Shown here piece by piece: positions 15,845 through 25,063 of a stretch of 64,000 nt of DNA (the stretch's first letter is position 1; the number at the start of each line of letters is the position of its first letter). The stretch is taken from assembly GCA_020637495.1 (NCBI GenBank), contig JACJVV010000001.1, positions 648,230-712,229 of the forward strand, written 5' to 3'. The notes under the pieces were generated by a model that ran no database searches, had not been told where the DNA came from, and worked only from the letters and a program-made list of their open reading frames with translations. The position numbers and the translations under genes were made by a program. Source of the stretch: Candidatus Woesearchaeota archaeon (GTDB lineage: Archaea; Nanobdellota; Nanobdellia; Woesearchaeales; JACJVV01).

Positions 15845-17359
15845 ATGAGAACTATTGAGGAGATAATCCACGATGAGGAATTACATTCTTTCTCTAATGA
15901 TTCATGTGCATTAGCTGGAGCAGTGAATATACCATATGCAGCTACAGTAGTGAGGGATATGCTCCAGGTGCAGCAGCATCGTGGTGAGAAAAGTGTGGGG
16001 ATAGTGTCATCAAAAGGTGACAGATTCTATGCAATAAGAGAGATGGGCAAAGTAGATGAAGTATTCCCAATAGCCCAGATGAAATCCATCCAGGCAGAAT
16101 TGCCAGGCAGCATGGCGATAGGCCATACAAGATATGCAACTCGCGGTCTTGCTGATTATGTCAGCAACATACAGCCTTTCATATTCAATGAGACTAAATT
16201 CGGACATTTTGCTTTTGCTCATAATGGGCAATTAGTCGATATAAATAAGATACATAAAACTCTTTTACAAAGGGGGGCTGTATTCCAATCAAAATCAGAT
16301 TCAGAGCTATTGGCTCATGTTATAGCTAAATCTGACAAAAAATCATTTCATTCAGCATTAAAGAATGATCTTGCAAAAATACCTTGTTCCTATTCTGCTC
16401 TTGTTGAGACTGATCTGGAGATAATCGGTTTTAGGGATCCATTCGGAGTAAGGCCTTTATCTATTGCACGTAAAGGAAATGGTTATCTCATAGCTTCTGA
16501 GACTGTAGCATTCAGGTTATTTCCTGATGCTGAATTCATAAGGCACATTGAGCCTGGTGAGATTGTAGTGTTCAATAAGAAGAAGATCAAAGCAAAGGAA
16601 AAGCCTAAATCAATGCAGATGAATATCCCTATAGAGATAAAGGAACTGGCAGATGCAAAAAACCAATCAGAGTTCCATTGCATATTCGAGCAGATATATT
16701 TCCAGGATCCACGTTCTGAAGCGAATGGTTTCATGCACGAGGATTTCAGACAACGATGCGGAAGACAAGTGTATCTTGAGAATAAAGAATTCTTTGATGA
16801 GATGCGGGTAAGACATGGGAGCAATCTTGTCGTCGTCCCTATCCTTGATTCAGGAAAGCAAGGTGCTATAGGTTTTAGTAGAGAATCAGGAATCTTATAT
16901 AAGGAATATTTCATGAGGAGACATAATGCCCCACATTCCAGCGGGAGATCATATACAGCCCACAACCAGAGATTAAGGATATTGATAGCTGGTATGAAAC
17001 TAGACTTGCGTAAAGAGAAAGTACTCGGCAAGACTGTGATAACTGTTGATGATTCAAATGTGAGGGGCACTACTGCAAGGACAAACAATGAACGTCTTAG
17101 GGATGCAGGAGCAAGAGAAATATATAATGTATACTTATCACCGACAATAGAAAATGTATGCTATCTTGGAATGGATCATCAAAATCTTAAAGAGTTAATA
17201 GCATATCGTAAGAAATCTCTTGAGGGGATAGCAAAAGAGATATTTGCTGATAGGATATTTCATATCTCCTTAGCAGGCTTGAATTCTATAGTCAATGATA
17301 CATATAAAATGGGCATTTGTACAGGTTGTTTTGGAGGGAAATATCCTGTTGACTTATGA
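15845..17359 (+). CDS. purF: Amidophosphoribosyltransferase
   Basis: 504 residues. The N-terminal Ntn-type glutaminase has a likely catalytic Cys21 after a 20-residue propeptide (NDSCALAGAV), QHRGEKSVGI, GHTRYATRG, HNGQLVD, SDSELLAH and FRDPFGVRPLSI. The C-terminal phosphoribosyltransferase has the PRPP loop VITVDDSNVRGTTA and the family ending CTGCFGGKYP. It makes 5-phosphoribosylamine, the first step of purine synthesis. CALAG replaces the usual CGVFG, and the gene stands alone without other pur genes in the window. Confidence 0.93.
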   Translation: MRTIEEIIHDEELHSFSNDSCALAGAVNIPYAATVVRDMLQVQQHRGEKSVGIVSSKGDRFYAIREMGKVDEVFPIAQMKSIQAELPGSMAIGHTRYATRGLADYVSNIQPFIFNETKFGHFAFAHNGQLVDINKIHKTLLQRGAVFQSKSDSELLAHVIAKSDKKSFHSALKNDLAKIPCSYSALVETDLEIIGFRDPFGVRPLSIARKGNGYLIASETVAFRLFPDAEFIRHIEPGEIVVFNKKKIKAKEKPKSMQMNIPIEIKELADAKNQSEFHCIFEQIYFQDPRSEANGFMHEDFRQRCGRQVYLENKEFFDEMRVRHGSNLVVVPILDSGKQGAIGFSRESGILYKEYFMRRHNAPHSSGRSYTAHNQRLRILIAGMKLDLRKEKVLGKTVITVDDSNVRGTTARTNNERLRDAGAREIYNVYLSPTIENVCYLGMDHQNLKELIAYRKKSLEGIAKEIFADRIFHISLAGLNSIVNDTYKMGICTGCFGGKYPVDL

Positions 17360-17403
17360 CTATTTAAGTAATCTTTATATATGATTGACTTTTGGGTGTG
17401 ATT

Positions 17404-17928
17404 ATGGATTCATACGAAAAGATAAGGAAGATGGGAGAGATCTCAGAGCAATTGAAGCGTCATGGATTAGTTGCAGATTCTGAAGAAGCTCTGAAGCAGG
17501 CAGAAGAAGTGATGAAAGGCCAAGGGAATGAGTTTTACGTGTCTAAAGATGAAGCCAATCAGGCTCAGAAGGACAGATATGCTAAATTAGAGAAGGAAAA
17601 AGAATCTTCTTATGATGATAATCGAATAATAAGCATTCTCAATGATAAGCTTGCCTCATTTGATTCCCAGCTTGGATTGATGCGTGACAAGATGAATGAG
17701 ATAATTGCCAAGATAAATGAGCTTGAGTCAAAGTTCAATAACCAGGCTAAGCAGGAGATCCAGGCTACTCTTGTACAGAAAAATGAAAAGGTCCAGGAGA
17801 AAGTAGTCTCATCTGCACCACAGCAACCAGAACCTGAGAATACATCACAAGTAGTTCCTGAAGTCAAGAAGAATTATTCCCCAGAGGATGTCTCTGTCGA
17901 CAAGATGTTCTATGTAGGCAAGAAGTGA
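17404..17928 (+). CDS. Coiled-coil protein of unknown function
   Basis: 174 residues from ATG 17404, which follows GGTGTGATT; the TTG at 17392 is unlikely. A short helical N-terminus (SYEKIRKMGEISEQLKRHGL), a long coiled coil at about 80-120 (MRDKMNEIIAKINELESKF) and a Pro/Gln/Glu-rich linker ending YSPEDVSVDKMFYVGKK. It is soluble, with no membrane segment. The next small membrane protein begins 8 nt after its stop, so the two are probably co-transcribed. I do not recognise a family. Confidence 0.7.
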   Translation: MDSYEKIRKMGEISEQLKRHGLVADSEEALKQAEEVMKGQGNEFYVSKDEANQAQKDRYAKLEKEKESSYDDNRIISILNDKLASFDSQLGLMRDKMNEIIAKINELESKFNNQAKQEIQATLVQKNEKVQEKVVSSAPQQPEPENTSQVVPEVKKNYSPEDVSVDKMFYVGKK

Positions 17929-17936
17929 TCAAGCAT

Positions 17937-18200
17937 ATGAAAAAACAGATCTCTCTGTATCTTATCATCGCAGGCATCGTTGTCTTTCTTTTCAGGTATA
18001 TCCCTATCTATCATTATGTAAGCGAGAAGAAGAATGCATGGGTAAGCCTTGCTTGGGGATCTAAATTCTGTAATACGCTTACCGGAATGCTTTTCGTCGA
18101 GGATTGCTCATGGTTCCGGTCACTAGGATATCTAGTTTTCATTGTTGCAGCAGTCCTGATAATCGCTGGTCTGGTCTTAAGGTTTAAGAAAGGCGAATGA
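17937..18200 (+). CDS. Small two-span membrane protein
   Basis: 87 residues from ATG 17937 (an in-frame GTG at 17925 would overlap the upstream stop). Two membrane helices (ISLYLIIAGIVVFLFRYI and GYLVFIVAAVLIIAGLVLRF) flank a loop with two Cys and several aromatic residues (SKFCNTLTGMLFVEDCSWF). Both helices end in basic residues that suggest the termini are cytoplasmic. Function unknown; probably co-transcribed with the coiled-coil gene before it. Confidence 0.65.
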   Translation: MKKQISLYLIIAGIVVFLFRYIPIYHYVSEKKNAWVSLAWGSKFCNTLTGMLFVEDCSWFRSLGYLVFIVAAVLIIAGLVLRFKKGE

Positions 18201-18299
18201 TGCTTCTTCTGCAAATAATAATTTTGCATATAGCCATAATTTTCCCATTGGACATCCTTGATACTTCTCTTTAAATATCTGTGATTGGTTCATATAGCA

Positions 18300-19049
18300 A
18301 TGATACGAAATAGCTTTATCATTCTGGACGGGATTAGTCATACTAGTGAGAAAAAGCTTTGGATGCAAGGGATAAATGATTGGAATAGTTTCTTGAACGT
18401 AGAAGAAGTTTCTGGGATATCTAAAAAGCGAAAGATTGCACTTGACTTAAAAATCAAGAATTTCAGCAAAGCTTTAATGGATGATGATGTCGATTATTTC
18501 TCTTCAAAACTTAAGAGAACAGAGCATTGGCGTCTTTACCCTGAATTCAAGGATTCCTGCATCTTCCTAGACATTGAGACAAGCAGCGTCAATGGATACA
18601 TAACTTGCATGACGTTGTATGATGGTTATGACACCATGACATTTGTGAAGGATATTAATATGGATCTCAAACAGGTAAAATATATCCTGTCTAGATATAA
18701 GATGATAATTACTTTCAATGGCAACGTGTTTGACCTGCCTTTTCTACGCAAATATCTCGGGAAAGAATTTAAGGCGTTAACCTGGGATCTTCGTCATAGT
18801 TGTGCAAGGCTTGGATTGAAAGGCGGATTAAAAGAGATTGAGAAAACATTAGGAATCTCAAGAAACAATGTAATCGTGGAAAGGATGCATGGTGGTGATC
18901 CATTCAAGTTATGGAAGATGTATAAAGCTACAGGGGATAGATATTATCTTGAGCTTCTTGTAGAGTATAATCAGGAGGATTCTTTGAATTTGCATACTAT
19001 CGTTAATAAGATCTATCCTAGACTAGTCCAGCAAATCAGAAATCAATAA
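18300..19049 (+). CDS. RNase H-fold (DEDD) exonuclease, YprB-like
   Basis: 249 residues from ATG 18300; CTTTAAATAT upstream at about 18270 suggests a leaderless mRNA. The N-terminal 70 residues contain helix-hairpin-helix-like sequence (INDWNSFLNVEEVSGISKKRK). The catalytic fold shows IFLDIETSS (Asp, Glu), ITFNGNVFDLPFL, a central Asp in WDLRH and the final EYNQEDSLNL. These are the four acidic positions expected of a DEDD 3'-5' exonuclease of the YprB/RNase_H_2 type. The substrate (DNA or RNA) cannot be told. Confidence 0.82.
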   Translation: MIRNSFIILDGISHTSEKKLWMQGINDWNSFLNVEEVSGISKKRKIALDLKIKNFSKALMDDDVDYFSSKLKRTEHWRLYPEFKDSCIFLDIETSSVNGYITCMTLYDGYDTMTFVKDINMDLKQVKYILSRYKMIITFNGNVFDLPFLRKYLGKEFKALTWDLRHSCARLGLKGGLKEIEKTLGISRNNVIVERMHGGDPFKLWKMYKATGDRYYLELLVEYNQEDSLNLHTIVNKIYPRLVQQIRNQ

Positions 19050-19080
19050 TTATTTAATTTGATCAAGTTTCTTCCATATC

Positions 19081-19758
19081 ATGATAGATTTTATACTTGT
19101 AGAACCTGAAAATTCAGGCAATGTAGGTGCTGTTGCAAGAGCATTGGCTAATTTTGGATTTGAAAGACTGATACTTGTGGACCCTAAGTGCAATCTTGAT
19201 CTGGAATTCAGGAAAAGGGCTAAGCATTCTAAAGTGAAGGTTCTTACAAGGAAGTCAATAGGCAAGTATAGTATGCTTATAGGCACAACTGCACGGATCA
19301 ATACTGATTATAACCTTGATAGATTGCCTATATTTGCAGATAAACTCTCTGCTATGGAATTCCCTGCAAAGACAGCTGTAGTTTTCGGCAGGGAAAGCGA
19401 AGGGCTGACAAACGAAGAAATCAATAGCTGTGATGTCCTAGTTACAATAAATTCTTCAAAGGATTATTCTACATTGAACCTTTCTCATGCTGTTGCGATC
19501 ATCGCTTATGAGCTGTCAAAGAATGAGAAGAATAAGATAGGTGCCAGGATAAATATTGCAGGGTCATCTGACAAGAAGCAGGTGCATAAGCTTATTGGGT
19601 CTATAATTTCTAGTGTTAAGGTTGATAGAGCTCGTCGAGAGAGATATAGGAAACTTTGGAAGAATGTCATCAACAAAGCAATGATAACAACAAGAGAGTC
19701 TCAGGGCATGATGGGTTTGTTAAGGAATATTGAGAGAGAATTGAGTAAGAAAAAATAG
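19081..19758 (+). CDS. trmJ: SpoU-family tRNA 2'-O-methyltransferase (TrmJ-like)
   Basis: 225 residues starting MIDFILVEPENSGNVGAVARALANFG, the SpoU motif 1 with Asn and Arg. Motif 2 is FGRESEGLTNEEI and motif 3 is STLNLSHAVAIIAYEL; together these form the trefoil knot that binds SAM. TrmJ methylates the ribose of position 32 in tRNA; archaeal forms favour cytidine. The C-terminal helical region of about 65 residues fits TrmJ rather than TrmH. It starts 31 nt after the exonuclease gene. Specificity is inferred from similarity only. Confidence 0.82.
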   Translation: MIDFILVEPENSGNVGAVARALANFGFERLILVDPKCNLDLEFRKRAKHSKVKVLTRKSIGKYSMLIGTTARINTDYNLDRLPIFADKLSAMEFPAKTAVVFGRESEGLTNEEINSCDVLVTINSSKDYSTLNLSHAVAIIAYELSKNEKNKIGARINIAGSSDKKQVHKLIGSIISSVKVDRARRERYRKLWKNVINKAMITTRESQGMMGLLRNIERELSKKK

Positions 19759-19762
19759 TTTT

Positions 19763-20962
19763 CTAGATGAACATCTTAAGGATAAAAGGTAAGAATATAT
19801 CAGCAAGCAATACAAGAAGCATCAATGAGCTGATCTTTCCCCATATCATAAGTGCTTTCTTCTCGCTGAACTTAAGTTTAAGCAATGTAAGGATCATCCT
19901 TCCACCGTCAAGAGGTCCAATTGGTGCAAGATTGATTAATGCGACTCCGAAGTTGAATACAAACAATAGGAAGAATAGACCTAATAACCATGTTATTGGT
20001 GCTATAGCCCATCCGTATTTCTCTTCAAAATCTGGTTTGTATTGATACTCAGAAGCAACAAAGACACCAAGATAGCCCGTCTTGTTGTCTGGGCTTGATG
20101 CTAATTGCAGATTATAGCTGGTCACATTTGTTGTGAATGTAATGTTCTGACCAGGATAGGATGTTTCCATGAATGTGATGAATGATTTTACATCAGTTAT
20201 CTCTGTTGAATCTATAGATACGATCTTCTCCCCTATACCAATACCAGCGAGCTCTGCAGGCATAGTCACGTTGTTCTCATTAGTGTAATTTATTATGACT
20301 ACATTATGGTCTGTGACTCCTCCTAAAGCTGATTGGCTACCTATCAGTATTCCAAGGAATAATACAGTCAGAAGCAGATTCGAGAAAGGACCAGCTGCAA
20401 ACATCGCCAATTGATGCATTGGCTTTGCCTTCTGCACCTGTTTTTCATCAGGCTCGACAAAAGCTGCAGGAAGAATAGGTATAAGGAATGAGAAGAAAGC
20501 AAAACCAGATGATTTGACTTTCATGCCGAAGCGTCTTGCTACAATACCATGAGAGAACTCATGCACTACTGCTATTATGAATATTGTTATTATGAAATAT
20601 GAGAATGGGATATAAAAGAATGGGCTTCCTATAGGTGTTTCAACAAACGGTTGCGCAATAGCAACAGCAGCCTGCGTGCTTCCTTTGAAGATCTCCCAAA
20701 GCGTATAAAATAAGTAAAAGATTGTTACTGCCATACCTGCAAAGCACACATACACACCAACATAAGAAAGCCATTTGACAGTCCTTGGAAATCTCTTGGC
20801 ACCGTCGTCCATCGCTTTCAATCCCCACTTTGCCCTGTAGAGGATCATATACATGATGGGGAAGAGCCATTTCTGTATGTCTAGCTTGCTTCTCTTGACA
20901 TATAAGAAAATTCCAAGAAGTACTATGAAAATAGCAGCAATAGTAGTCTCACTTATAGCCAT
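19763..20962 (-). CDS. Site-2 protease family (M50) membrane metalloprotease
   Basis: 399 residues with several membrane segments, the zinc motif HEFSH (IAVVHEFSHGIVARRFG), a PDZ-like domain (residues about 235-290, AGIGIGEKIVSIDSTEITDVKSF) and the second metal site NLAPIGPLDGGRM. Site-2 proteases cut transmembrane segments, often to release regulators or remove signal peptide remnants. The start lies 1 nt after the stop of the eL40 gene, so the two share a transcript. A membrane-bound HTH protein (57377-58033) is a conceivable client, but no link is shown. Confidence 0.9.
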   Translation of the reverse strand: MAISETTIAAIFIVLLGIFLYVKRSKLDIQKWLFPIMYMILYRAKWGLKAMDDGAKRFPRTVKWLSYVGVYVCFAGMAVTIFYLFYTLWEIFKGSTQAAVAIAQPFVETPIGSPFFYIPFSYFIITIFIIAVVHEFSHGIVARRFGMKVKSSGFAFFSFLIPILPAAFVEPDEKQVQKAKPMHQLAMFAAGPFSNLLLTVLFLGILIGSQSALGGVTDHNVVIINYTNENNVTMPAELAGIGIGEKIVSIDSTEITDVKSFITFMETSYPGQNITFTTNVTSYNLQLASSPDNKTGYLGVFVASEYQYKPDFEEKYGWAIAPITWLLGLFFLLFVFNFGVALINLAPIGPLDGGRMILTLLKLKFSEKKALMIWGKISSLMLLVLLADIFLPFILKMFI

Positions 20963-20963
20963 C

Positions 20964-21122
20964 TTACTTCTTTCGCTTAGGTCGAAGCTTCTTGGTTCCG
21001 CCTCTAGCTCTCACTTTACCAGCGATAACTTTTAGAGGGTCTGCCTTGATCTTCTTCTTTGTCTTCTTACAGACAAAGATATTCTTCATCAACCTTGCTT
21101 CTGCTTCTGCAAATTTTGCCAT
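20964..21122 (-). CDS. rpl40e: Ribosomal protein eL40 lacking its zinc ligands
   Basis: Translated by hand: 52 residues beginning MAKFAEAEARLMKNIFVCKK and ending with KKLRPKRKK. The N-terminal (F-x-EAEARL) and C-terminal (RGGTKKLRPK) parts match archaeal eL40. The usual two CxxC pairs that bind zinc are gone; only one Cys remains and the middle is Lys-rich. Length is normal. AGGTAACACACA precedes the ATG, and the protease gene follows after 1 nt. eL40 is a late-assembly component of the large subunit. Confidence 0.85.
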   Translation of the reverse strand: MAKFAEAEARLMKNIFVCKKTKKKIKADPLKVIAGKVRARGGTKKLRPKRKK

Positions 21123-21171
21123 TGTGTGTTACCTTTTGCTTTTGATCGTAATTATATATTGACTTATAGTC

Positions 21172-21564
21172 TTATTTAATCTGTTTCATTACTCTGCTGT
21201 CAAGTATCTCCCAATAAAGTATCTCTACTCCATCCTTGACTTCACCAGCAAGTTCTTCAGGAATCTCAAGATCGAATGTCTCAAAACTTTCTGAGTCCAT
21301 GACATTAGCCATGTTTCCAGTGATTGATAGAACTTGTGCTGTCCTTTTCTCTATTACAGGAACATCAACATTGTCATGTCCTGGCAATACAAGATTTCTT
21401 TTCTTGTCATCAAGTATTCCTACAGCCATCAAGTTGACCTTTGCGTGTCCATGTTTTCCAGGTCTTGATGTTGCAGTGCTTACAACCTTGCAAGCTGCTC
21501 CATCTATAACTATGTATGATCCTTTCTGTAAGCTTCCTACTGATGCTTGTTTTGTTTCAGCCAT
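21172..21564 (-). CDS. Translation factor aIF5A
   Basis: 130 residues. The N-terminal SH3-like domain carries the hypusine loop (TSRPGKHGHAK, with the modified Lys in PGKHG) and the C-terminal OB-like domain follows (AQVLSITGNMANVMDSESFETF). aIF5A binds the ribosomal E site and relieves stalling at difficult peptide bonds. Deoxyhypusine synthase is not in this window. AGGTGGT lies 7-12 nt before the ATG. It is divergent from the orphan gene at 21693. Confidence 0.95.
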   Translation of the reverse strand: MAETKQASVGSLQKGSYIVIDGAACKVVSTATSRPGKHGHAKVNLMAVGILDDKKRNLVLPGHDNVDVPVIEKRTAQVLSITGNMANVMDSESFETFDLEIPEELAGEVKDGVEILYWEILDSRVMKQIK

Positions 21565-21692
21565 GAATTACCACCTATATAAGTTGAATATTAGATATAA
21601 TCAATGATTTATGGTTAGTTTATAAAGGTTACTGAATAGTGAGATACAATCTTCCATATGCATTTAAATACTCTATAGCATTCTTGAAATGC

Positions 21693-22229
21693 ATGCGTAA
21701 AACAGTAAATGTCCCTGGTTATTCTGGTGGATTGGAAAGTATAGCAAGGAAGATTTCAAAAGATAATTTGCTTGCAGCAGTATTGCAGAATATTGCTTTT
21801 GAATTAAGGGAACAGACTGAAACATATGCAAATTCTGAGCAAACCCCTCAGAGAGAAGATCCTGTCCTAGTTGAAATTCTGAATCATGTGGTAAATGATT
21901 ATCAGCAAGGAGGTAATGCATTTGGAGATGAATACGCTTTTCTCAATATTGATCATGCTGAATCATCAGATCATCTGAAGGATCTAGCACGAAATATCTC
22001 AAATCTTGAATATGAGAGATTTAGTGCATTTAGTGAAATGCTTGCTTCATCACTTAGGATGGCGAATATGCCTAATATGAGGACGAGACTAGGCGATGTG
22101 ATCGACATAAGTTCAATGCCAGAATTATCTAAGCAACAGCGAAATAGTCTTATTGCAGCATCACATCTTACTTCAGCTGCAGGATACCTAGCTTTGGCTG
22201 ACCTACATTATCAAAAACATCATGCTTAG
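21693..22229 (+). CDS. Orphan soluble helical protein
   Basis: 178 residues from ATG 21693 (MRKTVNVPGYSGG). The A/T box CATTTAAATA at 21661-21670 is 23 nt upstream, fitting a leaderless transcript, so the GTG at 21639 is rejected. The protein is mostly alpha-helical, acidic, with no membrane segment and a single Met/Ser-rich loop. No family recognised. Confidence 0.6.
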   Translation: MRKTVNVPGYSGGLESIARKISKDNLLAAVLQNIAFELREQTETYANSEQTPQREDPVLVEILNHVVNDYQQGGNAFGDEYAFLNIDHAESSDHLKDLARNISNLEYERFSAFSEMLASSLRMANMPNMRTRLGDVIDISSMPELSKQQRNSLIAASHLTSAAGYLALADLHYQKHHA

Positions 22230-22234
22230 ATATT

Positions 22235-22891
22235 CTATTTAGAAAGTTCATAAACTATCTCAAACGCTTTTAGGAGGTTTGATTCATCTACTACTATTAT
22301 GTGTTCATTTGAGCTTATGACTGCGTCTATTATACTTATATTGTTTTCAGCAAGTTCACTGCTTATTATATTGAACACTCCTGGTGTCCTCTCAAGATCT
22401 AATGGATAGTTTATCTCCATCAGGCCTATCTTTTTGTGTTTCCTAAGAATTGTCTTATTTGGAAATAATTGCACTATCTTATCATAATTCTTCTGGTCAA
22501 AGATTATAGTTAAGGCTTCTTTTCCTTCAATGATTCTTATTATATCATGCAATTGGTAATCTATAAGCTTATCAGGTCTTCCGAGGATTGTTTTGACATC
22601 ATCTGTACGTTTCAGCAGCAAAGATGCCATCTTTGTCCTTGTATTGATCCTAGCTTGTTTCAGGATTGAGTATGCTGAGGAATAGTCCTCTTTCTGATTT
22701 ATAGGATATCTTCTTATTGCGCTTATTATGCTATCAAGGGATGCTTCAATTTTTTGTGTTGTAAGGATGTATTTTGCAAGCCCTCTGGTGTTTATGAATC
22801 CTCTACTCAAGTCTTTTTTTAGGGCAGCGTCAGTAGATATCAGTTTCCAAATAAATTCTTTCACATTGTCAACATCTTTCTTATTTTTCAT
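22235..22891 (-). CDS. ACT-domain regulatory protein
   Basis: 218 residues. The N-terminal 100 or so residues are helical (FIWKLISTDAALKKDLSRGFINTRGLAKYIL, a winged-helix-like region), and the C-terminus looks like one or two ACT folds (LMEINYPLDLERTPGVFNIISSELAENNISIIDAVISSNEHIIVVDE). ACT domains bind amino acids. It is divergent from the phosphoglycerate dehydrogenase gene, 121 nt from that start codon, so control of serine synthesis is a reasonable guess. The ligand is unknown. Confidence 0.75.
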   Translation of the reverse strand: MKNKKDVDNVKEFIWKLISTDAALKKDLSRGFINTRGLAKYILTTQKIEASLDSIISAIRRYPINQKEDYSSAYSILKQARINTRTKMASLLLKRTDDVKTILGRPDKLIDYQLHDIIRIIEGKEALTIIFDQKNYDKIVQLFPNKTILRKHKKIGLMEINYPLDLERTPGVFNIISSELAENNISIIDAVISSNEHIIVVDESNLLKAFEIVYELSK

Positions 22892-23012
22892 AATTCTTAG
22901 AATATGTCAAAATTTAAATATTTTACTTATTTATGACTTTTTTAGTAATTTCTAGACAAATATGTCACAACGTATATATTGGTTATCAAATTATCCAGAT
23001 TGGGTGAAATAC

Positions 23013-24659
23013 ATGGCAGACAATGCAGAAACTAAAAATTTACTTGTGGCAACAGAGGCAGGATTTGCTGCTGATGCTAATGAAGCTTTAGAAAAGATCG
23101 CGATTGATGGAGGACTTAGTGTCAATGTCGTCACTAAGAGAGCGATTACTGATTTTCTTGAGGATCCTGAACTGAGAGGATTGCTTTCTGAAGCTAACGC
23201 TTTGGTAGTCAGGAGCGATAAGGTTACTCCTGAGATAATGGATGCAGCACCCAATCTTGAGCTTGTGATAAGGGGTGGTGCAGGATATAACAACATCAAT
23301 CTTGATTATGCGACAGAGAAAGGAATAATAGTCGAGCCAACACCTGATCAGAATTCTACAGCTGTTGCTGAGCTTGTTTTTGGAGCTGCTATCTCTTCAC
23401 TTAGAGGGATACATCTTCTCGATAAAACTACAAAAGAAGGGAAGTTCGAGAAGAAGCGTGTCAAGGGTAGGGAGCTTGAAGGCAAGAAGATAGGTATTGT
23501 AGGCACTGGGTACATAGGAGAGAAAGTCGCAAGGCGTCTGCAAGGTTGGGGTGTTGAGATATTTGCTTATGATCCTAAGCTCACTACAGATAAGGCAAAG
23601 GATCTTGGAATAACAAGGGTAAATGTCATAGATGAAGTCTTCAGGGATGCATACATGGTGACATTGCACATACCTGAGAATGCTCATACGAAAGGTGTCA
23701 TTGATCACGAGAAGCTTAAGCTGATGAAAGAGAACGGATTGCTAGTCAATACAGCAAGGGCAGGCGTAGTGGATTATGATGCTCTTGAGAGGATACTTGA
23801 AGAAAGGCCTGGTTTCAGATATGCAGCAGATGTCCATCCAGAAGGTGATATCGAGGGAGAGAAAAGGATGGCAAGATATGGCGATCAGGTATTATTGCTT
23901 CCTCATGTAGGTGCATCAACGGGAGAGGCTAATTTCAATTGTGCAACTGCTGCTGCAAGACAGGCAGTCGCTTATTTCAAGAAAGGTGATATAACTACTG
24001 CTGTCAACACTGATGTCGTACCTTATTTCAAGAGAGATTTTGTTGATCTTGCTCAGAAGTTGGGTTATATCAATGCGAAACTTACAGACGGTGCACCTGA
24101 AGAGGTAAGGATTATTGCATATGATGACCTCCAGGAATTTGCGAAACCACTTGCGGGAAATGCATTGAAAGCACTGTTCGATAGCGAGATAACTCCAACA
24201 GAGGCATTGAAAGAAGCTAAGGATAGAGGGATTGAGGTTGATATAAAAGTTCCTAATCCGAAGAATAAGTATAGGGATACGATCACTGTTGATTACATCA
24301 CTGACGATGCAGCAACAAGTGTCAGAGGCGAGATCGATGATGGTGAGATGAAGATCGCAAGGATAGATGATTACAAAGTAGACTTCGAGATAACTCCCGG
24401 CATTGCTGTAATGTTCGAGTATCATGATAAACCAGGAATGGCAGATGACATCGGTAGTTTCTTCACTGAGGCAAACTACAACAAATTGTCAGCAAGGATA
24501 AAACCTCAGAGGAACAATGGGAATGCGATGTTTATGTTCTATGTCGAGCAGGATGGAGACAAAGGAAGAAATCTAGATGTTGGAAAAGTGGAAGAGCTCA
24601 CTGAGATGGTTGCAAAGACACTCAATGTGTACCGGGCAACTGTGCTCGATTTCAGATAG
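23013..24659 (+). CDS. serA: D-3-phosphoglycerate dehydrogenase-like enzyme
   Basis: 548 residues from ATG 23013, chosen because GGGTGA sits 6 nt upstream and a TATATAT box near 22974 points to a start after 23000; the ATG at 22962 is upstream of that box. The 2-hydroxyacid dehydrogenase core shows PDQNSTAVAEL, the NAD loop GIVGTGYIG, NTARAGVVDYDAL and the catalytic His in LLPHVGAST. A SerA-type intervening domain and a C-terminal ACT-like domain (PGIAVMFEYHDKPGMADDIG) follow. It oxidises 3-phosphoglycerate for serine synthesis. Confidence 0.9.
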   Translation: MADNAETKNLLVATEAGFAADANEALEKIAIDGGLSVNVVTKRAITDFLEDPELRGLLSEANALVVRSDKVTPEIMDAAPNLELVIRGGAGYNNINLDYATEKGIIVEPTPDQNSTAVAELVFGAAISSLRGIHLLDKTTKEGKFEKKRVKGRELEGKKIGIVGTGYIGEKVARRLQGWGVEIFAYDPKLTTDKAKDLGITRVNVIDEVFRDAYMVTLHIPENAHTKGVIDHEKLKLMKENGLLVNTARAGVVDYDALERILEERPGFRYAADVHPEGDIEGEKRMARYGDQVLLLPHVGASTGEANFNCATAAARQAVAYFKKGDITTAVNTDVVPYFKRDFVDLAQKLGYINAKLTDGAPEEVRIIAYDDLQEFAKPLAGNALKALFDSEITPTEALKEAKDRGIEVDIKVPNPKNKYRDTITVDYITDDAATSVRGEIDDGEMKIARIDDYKVDFEITPGIAVMFEYHDKPGMADDIGSFFTEANYNKLSARIKPQRNNGNAMFMFYVEQDGDKGRNLDVGKVEELTEMVAKTLNVYRATVLDFR

Positions 24660-24665
24660 AATATT

Positions 24666-25013
24666 TCATGGCTGATTCCCATCATGAATATTCATTGTCT
24701 TGGGCATCTGCCCTTTTTTCATCTCTTCTGTCTTGCTTAGAAAATAAGAAAGGCAGTCTTTTCCGCAGAATGTCGCTTTCTTCTTGAAGTCGCTGCTTCC
24801 AAATATCAATGTTTGCGTATTAGGACTGCTTGGTTCAATATGACTGCCGCATGTGCTGCATGATACAGAATGTTCTCTTTGTCTATTCTCTATCTCCTTG
24901 TTGATGAATGTCCTTAAATGATGCCCTCCTGTGTCGAGGTCCTGCTTCATCTTAAGAAGTTCATAATAGTCTATAGAATCAATTACATCACGTAAGCGTT
25001 TATCCATCATCAT
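24666..25013 (-). CDS. Small zinc-ribbon protein
   Basis: 115 residues. The N-terminal 45 are helical (DVIDSIDYYELLKMKQDL), followed by CSTCGSH and CGKDC, a likely single treble-clef or TRASH-like zinc site. The C-terminus is Lys/Met-rich. Function unknown; zinc ribbons of this sort occur in small nucleic-acid or chaperone proteins. Its start lies 19 nt from a TTATAAAT box that is symmetric enough to drive both this gene and the RNA candidate on the other strand. Confidence 0.7.
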   Translation of the reverse strand: MMMDKRLRDVIDSIDYYELLKMKQDLDTGGHHLRTFINKEIENRQREHSVSCSTCGSHIEPSSPNTQTLIFGSSDFKKKATFCGKDCLSYFLSKTEEMKKGQMPKTMNIHDGNQP

Positions 25014-25031
25014 TCAATCCATAATTCCAAG

Positions 25032-25039
25032 ATTTATAA
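25032..25039 (+). promoter_or_regulatory. Bidirectional TATA-like box
   Basis: ATTTATAA reads as a TATA box on both strands. To the right it would start transcription near 25064, just ahead of the structured RNA candidate; to the left it fits a leaderless start of the zinc-ribbon gene at 25013. Confidence 0.4.
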
Positions 25040-25063
25040 GCATTTATGTTTTGAAATGATTCT

